The notes beneath the pieces were generated by a model that saw nothing but the letters and a program-made list of their open reading frames with translations, had not been told where the DNA came from and did not search any database. Shown in pieces: positions 54,610 to 64,000 of a stretch of 64,000 nt of DNA (its first letter is position 1; each line of letters begins with the position of its first letter). Location of the stretch: the NCBI GenBank assembly GCA_013368315.1, contig JAACJM010000210.1:84137-148136 (forward strand). Direction: 5' to 3'. The stretch comes from Tetrapyrgos nigripes. Taxonomy: Eukaryota; Basidiomycota; Agaricomycetes; Agaricales; Campanellaceae. The translations under genes were made by a program, and so were the position numbers.

Positions 54610-54932
54610 TGTCTACCATTCCCATTGTGCCATTCACATCTGAATGTGGCAAAATTAACTTGTCAATGCAGGGGAAGACCACTCCTGGTTTAGATCTCCT
54701 GATGGCCAGTATAAACATGTATGTGTTGCTTGCAAAGCATACTTCAACGAAAGAATTGAGCAGGCCACTTCAGGTGAACACTCTGTCTGCATCACTGTAA
54801 TCTCAGCTTATTGTTGATATATTTCAACATTTCTTCAGCTTCTGCAGCTCTTACTAGACAGTCCACATTGCATTCAATGGGTCCACTACTACCACCAATA
54901 CGGCACTCATTTCCTGATCCAAATGCCATTGC
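54610..54932 (+). pseudogene. 5' part of an unknown gene interrupted by a retrotransposon
   Basis: An ATG at 54610 opens MSTIPIVPFTSECGKINL...STKELSRPLQ. A possible 65-bp intron (54774-54838) leads to LTRQSTLHSMGPLLPPIRHSF and PDPNAIA, where the chromovirus is inserted. The frame continues after the element at 62797 once one ATTGC is removed. Family unknown. Confidence 0.4.
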
Positions 54933-55442
54933 TGTCATGAATCGCTCCCCACCTATTCATTTCCTTTCTATTCATTTCCTTTTACTACCTACTTCCCACT
55001 CTAACCCCATAAACATCAACCATTTCCCATCATCGTCTATAGTTACCATCCCATATATCTATGACTCACACTCTTATTTCCTCCGCTTCCTATCTCCACG
55101 GACATTCTCACTGTCAATCATTCCTTATGATCCAGTACCTTCATCTATCCATATTTAACTCATTACTCTCTCACTCTTGACGTTTCCACACGATACTGTC
55201 TATTATTACTTACTCTTTCCCATCTGTTCACATTTACTTATATACCTGTGATCTTGTAACCTATTCCTTAGTTCGTTCACTTCGTCTCCGCTCCGTACTT
55301 TTACTACGCAGTGTAGAGCCTAGTCAGCTTACTTTCTCTCTATCTCTCTACTCTCTTCTCTCTTGATCAATCTATTCTCTTGTAACCGGCTTTCTCGTAT
55401 TGTGTGACTTGGGTGGTTATTGAGTGTACGACAACCTTGACA
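54933..55442 (+). repeat. 5' LTR of chromovirus element 4
   Basis: TGTCATGAATCG...CCTTGACA. TATA box TTATATA at 55238-55244; probable transcript start at AGTTCGTTCA (55270-55279), about 30 nt downstream. Confidence 0.93.
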
Positions 55443-55444
55443 CT

Positions 55445-55454
55445 TGAACGAACT
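55445..55454 (+). promoter_or_regulatory. Putative self-complementary primer binding site of element 4
   Basis: TGAACGAACT, two nt inside the LTR, is the exact complement of AGTTCGTTCA at 55270-55279 in the LTR. Same geometry as in element 3 but with different bases on both sides. Confidence 0.65.
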
Positions 55455-56539
55455 CCCATACACCCACCTCACAAAATCCTCCATCGCATTTATCCTTCCA
55501 TATCCTATCCTTCCCCTACGGTGCTGCAGAAGCCCATCAACTCTACCCTGTGTGAGGAGCCTCACAGGTTGGCAGGCGTGAACTACTCAAGGAGCAGTTA
55601 CACGAGGTCATCCCCCGTCTACACAGTCTCGAGACGTAATACCAGACTCGCTAAACCCGAGTAAGGTGGTCGACCGGTTCTGTAATTGAAACCAAAATCC
55701 TTCTTCACTCTGTCTACCCCACATCCCGAATTCGTATCGAACCCGCTGTAACCCCTCGTGACTACGAACGGGTTCCATTTCCCCTTCCCGTTACATCTTG
55801 CACACCGAATACTGGGTCTCTCACGGAAGAAAATACGAGCGAATCCTTGGAGCTTTGACCGACACTTTCGTTTGCACAAGACGTTGGGTGTGGAAACTTA
55901 CCAGGTGACGTAGTCTCTCAACGTTCATACATAACAGTGAAAGAGGACTTCGATACAGGAGAAACGTGGTTCAGATCAGGACCTCTATTCTTCAGAGAAA
56001 ACATCGACTACTCTCCATCACCTTCCCCCGAATACGGTCTAGCATCTTCCTTTATCCTAGGACCCAACTACCTTTCTAAAGAATTAGTGTATGACCGAGC
56101 GACGATCCGCATCTGCAGACCCGAACCTCCATGTGCCAACCGACCACACGTATTCCATCCCGCATCAAACCAAGACGCCTGCTATATCCCGAAAACGGTG
56201 ACGATCCTTGGGTTCCGTGCACTACACAACCGTGCCTGAACAGATATAACACTCAACGACTTACTACGTAGAACTCCCGAGTTGGTTACACGTTATAACC
56301 CAGCTCCAAGAACTTGCAATTCAAAAGGCACATCGAAAACCTAAAACCGAATCAGGCCAAGGAACCTCTACACCTACCAACCAACCTCCGAATCCGACCC
56401 AGTACCAGAAACCCCTCCAATAACCCATCAGAACCAAACAATCCCACTTCCCCACCTTCTCTCCCACCATTCCGTCCACCGAAGGACCATCCGTAGCCCC
56501 CGTCGTCCTCCTACACCTCCTTCTCCAAATCCATCAGAC
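55455..56539 (+). pseudogene. Element 4 upstream region, broken ORFs
   Basis: Contains a 100-codon stretch at 55937-56239 (DFDTGETWFRSGPLFFREN, CYIPKTVTILGFRAL) and a Pro-rich stretch at 56314-56496. Positionally equivalent to the two upstream ORFs of element 3. I could not align the first with its counterpart; the second shares its Pro/Asn/Ser richness. Confidence 0.4.
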
Positions 56540-56553
56540 CAAACGACTCAGTC

Positions 56554-57584
56554 ATGGCTGATACACCTCCTATCGGGTCGAATGGACTTCCGAACGAGGA
56601 AGAAAACCAGACCCTTCAATGGAGAACGTAGCGAGGCAAAACGATGGCTGGCCCTATTTAATAACTATCTACGCATGAATAAAGGAAGTACCCGACTGAG
56701 GAAAGTCAGGTTTCGCTATTCCTGTCGTTCTTCACGGGAGAAAAAGGAGGAGATTGGGCAACGCAGAGATTATAGAACGAGATGAAGATGAGGAAGATGA
56801 GGACTTGGCGAGTACACCGGAGAATGGAGATGGATAACTTTGAAACAGATACGTGATAGATTCAAAAAGGACTTCAAAGCTCTCGCCTCGGAAGATGTGG
56901 CGAGAGAAGATCAAGTTTGCTAGAATGAAGGGACGGATATTAGCAGCTACAACAGCATCTTCGATACATACGGAGAAGAGTCCGAGTTCGGAGAAGCAGC
57001 GTTGTTGGAATTTATCAGGATGGACCCCCAAACTCCGAGAAGCAGTTGGAAGAACGTATCCAAAGTGGGATGACTTCGAGGAGTACAAGGAAAGAGCTGT
57101 GGAGCTTCATTTAGAATGGTTGAAGGAACGGAAAGACAAGGACGCTGGAAAACTACTTCAACGTCGAAGAGTAGTCCAGGTCCGTCTCAGGGAAGAACGG
57201 TAGCAAGCGTCAATGCGCTTATGAATATGGGACCAGGTGCTAACTCGTCTTTCACTCCATTGCCTAAACTGACACCTGATGAAAGGGACCGACTTCGAAA
57301 AGCAGGAGCATGCTTCGCATGTAGACAAACTGGACACATGAGCAACGAATGTCCGACATTCCCAGGACGTCATCTCAAAACACTTCCCGAACCTTTCCCT
57401 CTCGTGCTGTTCGAACAGCCGAAACCGCATCTTCACCACCGGTAACGGTAGCTCAGGCATCTTCATCTCGAAACACGATCAAGGAATTTCCGACATGGTT
57501 AACAGGGTTAAAGGATTAGAAGGAGAAGAAAAGGAACAAGCAACCGTCTATTTAAAAGACATTATGTCTAAATTGGATTTTTGA
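56554..57584 (+). pseudogene. Element 4 gag (frameshifted)
   Basis: Pieces in shifting frames begin with MADTPPIGSNGLPNEE and continue with PFNGERSEAKRWLALFNNYL, then a zinc knuckle ACFACRQTGHMSNECP (about 57307-57354), and end GEEKEQATVYL...SKLDF with TGA at 57582-57584. The C-terminus aligns with that of element 3 gag (GEEKEGLLKKFV...ESDF). Confidence 0.8.
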
Positions 57585-60500
57585 ATCACTCCTCTGCTAC
57601 GTCGTCAGTAGGAGTAGAACAGTACACCGGACAGTTAAAGAACAATCGATATAGTGTGTTATACCCCTCTAGTGAGCGAGTCTTTCCTTCAGAAATAAGA
57701 ATGTCAGCAATCACTCGTAACAGACAGATACCATCAATCACACTCAAAACTGAATTAATCGGCAAAGTTACTGGCAGAAAAATCGACGCAAACGCTCTAA
57801 TAGACAGCGGTGCAGAAGGCATAATCATCAATGGCCAATTCGCACAAAAATCAACTCACCCTTCTTCCTATCAAAAACCGTTCCCAGTTCGAAACGTCGA
57901 CGGCTCCGAAAACACCATGGGATGGGTACGAGAATACACTATCCAAAATCTTCGTATCTATTCCCGAGAGGCGAGGGTACCACGAAGAAAAGGCCGAGTT
58001 CTACGTAACGGACATCGGGGATCACGATATAATCCTCGGTACCGACTGGTTGGAAGAACATAATCCAGATATAGACTGGTCGGACTCACGGTAGACATGA
58101 CTAGATGCCCAGAAACATGCATCACGCAAAACCTCCCATTCTCCATTTGAAAACTAAATCCTTGAAATCCACAGTCGTCGATCCAAGAACCCACCACAAG
58201 GATTACCAAGTCAGATGGTTAGAACCAGTTGGACAATTCAAACCAGTTGCCCAAAAATTGCAGGGCGAGCGTCGAATTCCTATTCGATCCTTCCACCGAA
58301 GTTCGGAGAACGGCGATCTTTACTGAAGATGATTGGGAGAGATACGATCCCAGAACGATGGGAACAGGACGTAATGGAAGAATTGTTGGGGAAAGAGAAA
58401 GAATAGATGAAGAGCGCAGGGACACCAAACCTGAACATCTGCGCGGGGTTCACAAAGCACAAGAACTCGCAGAGGCAGCCCAGAACGTCCAGGTCGATGT
58501 ACCTCTTAAAGATAAGATTCCTTCGCAATATCATCAGTTCCTACGAGTCTTTGACAAACAAACCTCAGAACGATTACCGAAACGTGGCGAATGGGATCAT
58601 GCTATCGAGTTAAAACCGGACTTTGAACCGCCCTGCAAAACGTACCCTTTATCCCCAAATGAACAAAAGGAACTCGATGAATTCATCAAGGAAAACTTGG
58701 AAAGGGTACATAAGACCGTCGAAGTCTCCTATGGCAAGTCCCTTCTTCTTTGTAAAAAAGAAAGACGGAAAACTACGACCAGTACAGGACTATCGTGCCC
58801 TAAACAAAGGGACCGTCAAAAACGAATACCCCTACCGCTTATATCGGAACTCGTAGACAAACTAAAGGGGCACGATATTTCCAAAATCGACCTTAGATGG
58901 GGATATAACAACGTACGTATCAAGAAGGGAGATGAATGGAAAGCGGCGTTTAAAACCAACCGCGGCCTCTTCGAACCAACGGTGATGTTTTTCGGTCTTA
59001 TGAACTCTCCAGCTACATTCCAAGCGATGATGAACACTCTATTCAAGGACCTGATCGACTCTGGAAAAGTCGTAATCTATATGGACGATATTCTCATATT
59101 CACGGAATCACTAGAAGAACATCGATACATGGTAAACAAGTATTGGCACGACTCCATGATAACGATTTATACGCTAAACCGGAAAAATGCACTTTCGAAA
59201 CCGATTCAGTGGAGTTCCTCGGCCTTATCGTTTCACATAACACATTGGCGATGGACCCAGTCAAGGTCGAGGCGTGACCAAATGGCCAATCCCACGCAAC
59301 GTCAAAGACGTACAATCATTCCTCGGCTTCGGAAACTTTTACCGTCGTTTCATACGTGATTTCTCAAAAATCGCACGACCACTGTTCGATCTCACGAAAA
59401 AGGAGCACCCATGGGAATGGTCCGAGGAAGCTCAAACGGCTTTCCAGCACTCAAAGATACGTTTACGACTTCACCAGTCCTTCTCATGCCTGATCATTCT
59501 AAACCATACCGAGTAGAAGTTGATGCGTCAGATTACGCTACAGGAGGTATCCTGCAACAACAAGGACGGATGAAAATGGCATCCGTAGCCTACCTGTCAA
59601 AAGCTTATCCGAAACTGAACGGAATTACGACATTCACGACAAAGAACTGCTAGCGATCATACGCGGACTTGAAGCCTGGCGACACTACCTGGAAGGCGGA
59701 CCACATACCATCGAAATCTTGACCGATCACGACAACCTTAGATACTTCACCACCGCTCAGAAACTCAGCCGACGACAAGCAAGAATGGCCTTGTTTCTGA
59801 CCAGATTCGACTTTACGCTCACCCACAAACCGGAAACTGAATCGAAGTGACCCACTCTCTCGGAGATCAGACCATAAAGAGGGGGTCGAAAACGACAACA
59901 AAGATAGGGTCTTACTTGACCCCAGGTTCTTCAGATTCGAGCGACAAGGCCAGGAACGGTAACCGCAATAGGAGATACAGAATTGAAAAGACGGATTAAG
60001 GAATGTCCAAAAAGGATGCTGAAGTCGTAAGTGCGTTACAAACCATCTTTAACAACGGACCACGCGTGCTTGGCAAAAAATCTACAGGAATGGAACTACG
60101 AAGACGGAATCATCTTGTTCAGAGGGAAATCTACATCCCAAACGACCAACAACTCAGACGAGACATTGTTAAAATGCATCACGACAGCCTTACTGCAGGA
60201 CACCGGGACGATTCAAAACGTACGAACTCGTCAGTAGAGAATTCTGGTGGCCTGGTATGTCAGTATTCGTTCGTAACTATGTTGAAGGATGCGCTACCTG
60301 TCAGTTAACCAAGGCAAATAACCACCCGGCATGTACCATTAATTCCGAACGAAATACCGGAACGACCCTTTGGCACATTACAACCGACTTCATCACGGAT
60401 CTGCCAGAATGTGACGGCTTCAATGCAATTCACGTCACAGTTGACCGTTCAACAAAAACAGTTGTCATTTCTCCATGCAGAAAGATATCGATAGCGACGG

Positions 60501-61420
60501 AACAATTGACCTATTGTTCAACAACACTTGGCGACGATACGGCTTGTGGGACAAAATGATATCTGACCGCGGACCTCAATTCGCAAGCCAAGTAATGAAA
60601 GGGATATACGCTAAGTTAGGTATCACTTCGGCACTCAGTACAGCTTATCATCCACAAACAGATGGCGAGACAGAAAGGTTCAATCAAGAACTCGAACAAT
60701 ACCTTCGAACCTTCTGTAACTATCGCCAAGACGATTGGGTTAAATACCTACCTTACGCCGAATTTTCCACAACCCAGAATTCATTCAGCAACCGGGAAAT
60801 CGCCGTTCGAACTACTCCATGGATATCTACCCCGACTCTTCCCTTCCATCAATCCGACTTCACACGTACCAAAGTCGAAGAACGCCTCCAAACTTGGATA
60901 CTCTTCGAGAGAACTAAAAGCAAGTCTGGCACAGCGGCAGAACTGATGAAGGAACAAAAAGGACTATGACGAAGGGAAGAAGTTTAAAGTTGGGGACAAA
61001 GTGTTGCTAGACGGAAAGAATTGAAGACAACGAGGCCAAAGCTAAGTTGGCAAATCGTCGTCACGGACCGTTCGAAATCACTGACGTTATCAGTGAAGTC
61101 AATTACCGACTCAAATTACCGAATAGTGGCGCATTCATCCAGTGTTCCACGCTTCACTCCTATCGCCGTACAAAGAAACCGAAGCCCACGGAGTGAACTA
61201 TCCGGGAGAACCGGCTGAGTTACTTCCCGAAGACAATGAATACGATGTGGAAGCAATTCTAGATTCAAACCAACGAGAAACCGCCGGGGAGTACAATACC
61301 TTGTCAAATGGTTGGACTATGCTGACTCAGAGAATTCATGGGAACCGGTCAGGATTGACGAAGGTGAAGGAGATGATCGAAACCTTCCATCAACAGCATC
61401 CAAATGCGTATCGACCCAAG
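57581..61420 (+). pseudogene. Element 4 pol (frameshifted)
   Basis: Starts TTG AAT in the -1 frame over the gag stop, as in element 3. Protease LIDSGAEGIII and DHDIILGTDWL; RT with KIDLRWGYNNV, SPATFQAMMNTLFKDL and VIYMDDILIF; RNase H with YRVEVDASDYATGGIL; integrase with CATCQ, TTDFITDLPECDG, ISDRGPQFAS and HPQTDGETERFNQELEQYL; chromodomain remnant (YDVEAILDSNQ...TKVKEMIETFHQQHP). At least eight frame changes, nearly all explained by single-base indels. Confidence 0.9.
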
Positions 61421-61743
61421 AACCTGATACGCCCGGAACAACGGTGCGTTCACTAGGAATCCATGGAAGACATATGGCGAAGTACCCGTGTGCTTCAAGC
61501 GAAAGCACAACTCCGAGGAGAAACACTGTTACAAACCGCTGGTATTCTATGCCCTCCTTCGCACCCACTCGGCAATCGAACTCAGACTTTTGTCATCATT
61601 CATTGATTGCATTCCCTCGTTAACGGTGTCTACTGTCAAACCTGTCTCCAACAACTATAAAAGATCCATTTCCACAACGGAGAACTACAGAACATCATCC
61701 ACCGCTACCAGTCCAAACAATCGCCCACACTCTTGTGATAACA

Positions 61744-62270
61744 ATGTCTACCACTTCCTCCACCGACACTATCGCTCATACCGCACACCCAACCAACAGG
61801 GGGCGTTGCACCTACGGAAAACGCTCAGGACGTCAATGTCGACTCTCAAAACAGCACCAAGGACCTCACAACGGATGTCAACGCTGCACGTGGGGAGGAG
61901 AGGATGGACCAGGGCGATGTAGATTGGGCAGAGGACATCGAGCTAGATGCGTAGTTCACTGGACGTCTCTACGTGCGGAACACAGAGGGAACATTGGATG
62001 GGGAGACAGCAGCATATGGGGCGCACACATCACCCTACAATATGATGATAACGACAATGGAGCCGGCTGGGGGACTGCAACCAACACGACAGAGTGGGGG
62101 ACTTAACAGACTGGAACGACCCTAGGTGGAATATTACGAATTACATGACAGGCTGGGACAGGTTAAGGGAGTGTTGGCCGAGTCAGGGAGACGTGGACAG
62201 ACGACTTCGCGAACAATGGGCGAAACACTGGAAAAGTAGCTTGACGAGCTCCGGTGAAAGCTCGTCCTAA
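61744..62270 (+). pseudogene. Accessory Cys/His-rich ORF downstream of pol (element 4)
   Basis: Homologue of the extra ORF of element 3. Starts MSTTSSTDTIAH at 61744. The Cys/His region has exactly the same spacing, C-x9-C-x5-H-x3-H-x2-C-x2-C-x10-C-x5-H-x3-C (CRLSKQH, CRLGRGHRARC), followed by NIGWGDSSIWG and a Gly/Trp/Asn tail. The first frame stops at 62106 after GWGTATNTTEWGT. In another frame the sequence continues as GDLTDWNDPRWN, then GWDRLRECWPSQGD and WAKHWKSSL, to a TAA at 62268-62270 just before the polypurine tract. DLTDW matches DLTGW of element 3, so a 1-nt indel near 62100 explains the break. Confidence 0.7.
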
Positions 62271-62281
62271 AGAGGGGGTAA
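62271..62281 (+). promoter_or_regulatory. Polypurine tract of element 4
   Basis: AGAGGGGGTAA directly before the 3' LTR. Confidence 0.8.
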
Positions 62282-62791
62282 TGTCATGAATCGCTCCCCG
62301 CCTATTCATTTCCATTCTATTCTTTTCCTTTACTACTACTTCCCACTCTAACCCCATAAACATCAACCATTTCCATCATCGTCTATAGTTACCATCCCCA
62401 TATATCTATGACTCACATCTTATTTCCTCCGCTTCCTATCTCCACGGACATTCTCACTGTCAATCATTCCTTATGATCCAGTACCTTCATCTATCCATAT
62501 TTAACTCATTACTCTCTCGCTCTTGACGTTTCCACATGATACTGTCTATTATTACTTACTCTTTCCCATCCGTTCACATTGTACTTATATACCTATGATC
62601 CTTGTAACCTATTCCTTAGTTCGTTCACTTCGTCTCCGCTCCGTACTTTTACTACGCAGTGTAGAGCCTAGTCAGCTTACTTTCTCTCTATCTCTCTACC
62701 TCTCTTCTCTCTGATCAATCTATTCTCTTGTAACCGGCTTTCTCGTATTGTGTGACTTGGGTGGTTATTGAGTGTACCGACAATCTTGACA
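62282..62791 (+). repeat. 3' LTR of chromovirus element 4
   Basis: 510 bp. Against the 5' LTR it shows both substitutions and about ten single-base indels. Confidence 0.93.
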
Positions 62792-62796
62792 ATTGC

Positions 62797-62986
62797 TAAT
62801 AGGGTCAATGCTGCTCAAAATCCATTTATGGACCAGAAGTAGATGGTGATGATGCGGCAGCAGCTCAATTGAGATCAACCCTTTTTGGTGATGGCAATAT
62901 TGATGAATGCTTCAAAAAATTTCCTCTTGAGCATGACTGTAATGATTATTGTCAATGGATGGGTTTAGATGTGTTCCCAAAGTAGT
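62797..62986 (+). pseudogene. 3' part of the interrupted unknown gene
   Basis: Resumes the frame broken at 54932 (ANRVNAAQNPFM). After a one-base shift it reads GPEVDGDDAAAAQLRSTLFG, ECFKKFPLEHDCNDYCQW and GLDVFPK, then stops. Family not recognised. Confidence 0.4.
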
Positions 62987-64000
62987 CCTCAACAAGTATT
63001 ATAGTGGCATGAATGTAGAAATGCATATGTATGTCAAATTGTACATAAAATGTACATAGAAAGGCTGAAAAGGGTAAAAATCCGTTCAGCCACAGGAGAA
63101 ACTGGCCATGTGGAAGTCACATGACTACCTGGCAGGCATTTTGCTCCAACTTATGTTCCGCTCTACATACTTTGATACCTTTCCCTCCACATCTGGAGAG
63201 TTCTCTATAATTTATCTACACTTCTTGGATATACTTCAGTGTGACCATACCAATTCCAAAGAGATTCCTCCAGCAGGACCAAATCTCTACATGAGTAAGG
63301 GATGGGAAATTATCCAAGGGGGCTGGGGAAAAAATTTTAAGGATATAGGGTCAGAAAATTTTTTAAGCCCTTCAGCCATTGAACCAACCAACCACATCCT
63401 TCCATATATGGTAGCATATACCCAATTTGGACACATCTCCGGCCAGATATAACTTTGCCAAACTCCGGCAGCTTACTGAGACGCTCAAGAAATTGCCAGA
63501 ACTATGTTTCCAATGAGGGAAAGTCATGTTTCTGCAATTGTCTGAGTCTCTGAGGGATATTTTCCATCAGAATCGCTAGGTCAAATTTTGGGCCTGAACC
63601 ACCCCAAATTTTCTCCACAAGAAAAATTTTTAAGGGCCCTGGGACCAAACCAACCAACCCTATATCAGTGTTGGACTTAAGGCTTAGCCCTTAAGTTAAC
63701 TTAAGCCTTAATAACCCTTAGTTTACCCTTAAGTAGATGAATGTTCTTGACATGCTACTTACACTAAAATCCTGAATTAAGTGAGTGGCCACTGAGGCAG
63801 TGTTGTGCGGTCACTGACCGGAAGTGAACGGTCACTTTGTCAAAAACTGAATGGTCAGTGAACGGTTACAAGGTCACCGAAATGAACTGACCTAGGCGAT
63901 GACCTTCGGAATTATCCGAGCGTCACTCCCAGGCTGCCGTTAGCCACTGATTCCACTATTCGTTGTAGTATTGCGTCCTCACGCATAGTGTCACTTGATG
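62987..64000. other. Repeat-like right end, no supported gene
   Basis: One open stretch (63108-63452, 114 codons) has no recognisable features. An inverted repeat TTAAGGCTTA / TAAGCCTTAA lies at 63677-63711 around a CTTAAGTTAACTTAAG palindrome, followed at 63800-63900 by a GGTCACTG / CAGTGAACGGT-rich region. Probably fragments of mobile elements running off the window. Confidence 0.4.

Larger units (their letters stand above)
54933..62791 (+). mobile_element. Full-length but decayed Ty3/gypsy chromovirus (element 4)
   Basis: 7,859-bp LTR retrotransposon on the plus strand with target duplication ATTGC (54928-54932 and 62792-62796). LTRs are 54933-55442 and 62282-62791, both 510 bp. Layout as in element 3: LTR, primer site, broken upstream ORFs, gag, protease, RT, RNase H, integrase, chromodomain, Cys/His-rich ORF, polypurine tract, LTR. 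Active-site residues are mostly kept, but single-base indels break the frame every few hundred bases, and the LTRs also differ by many 1-nt indels. Related to but clearly distinct from element 3. Confidence 0.93.

Overview
The window reads as nuclear DNA of a filamentous basidiomycete, most likely a mushroom-forming agaricomycete. I infer this from genes cut by many 45-150 bp GT-AG introns, from chromodomain Ty3/gypsy retrotransposons, and from gene families I know from agaric genomes (an integrase-core gene, an atypical kinase-like protein, a GVRIGDVG-type hypothetical protein). I recognised no tRNA, rRNA, CRISPR array or bacterial gene. All calls come from reading the sequence; no search was run.

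Left part (1-20,620): layered repeats. A decayed multi-exon gene (132-2485) is followed by an old minus-strand gypsy gag-protease remnant (2800-3752, continuing at 11585-11643). That remnant is split by a 7.8 kb palindromic element (3753-11584) with 660 bp terminal inverted repeats and a core of 22-bp satellite. The satellite itself carries an 862 bp hAT-like insert. Next comes a dead chromovirus (11644-19965), interrupted by a non-coding LTR element (14018-16823) with target duplication CATAG.

Middle left (20,625-28,752): a nearly intact minus-strand chromovirus (20835-28562, target duplication TTTCT) sits inside an opposite-strand solo LTR (target duplication CTGAC). It carries an extra Cys/His-rich ORF after pol.

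Gene-rich part (28,839-49,820): an IML2/TTC39-like gene with ten exons; a decayed stretch; three copies of a Rho1 GTPase around the gene for the 51-kDa NADH-binding subunit of complex I; an atypical kinase-like gene between duplicated flank segments; a five-exon agaricomycete gene of unknown function; and a pirin-like pseudogene. For IML2, the three Rho copies, the complex I gene, the kinase-like gene and the unknown gene I assembled exon models whose summed lengths are multiples of three.

Right part (50,000-64,000): a transposon-type integrase pseudogene, a repeat field with a long C tract, and a second chromovirus on the plus strand (54933-62791, target duplication ATTGC) that interrupts an unknown gene. 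The two chromoviruses differ in sequence but share three things: a 10-nt LTR/primer-site complementarity that co-varies between them, the same gag/pol overlap, and the same accessory ORF with identical Cys/His spacing. Differences between LTR pairs and other repeat pairs are mostly CpG transitions, which suggests methylation-linked or RIP-like mutation of repeats.
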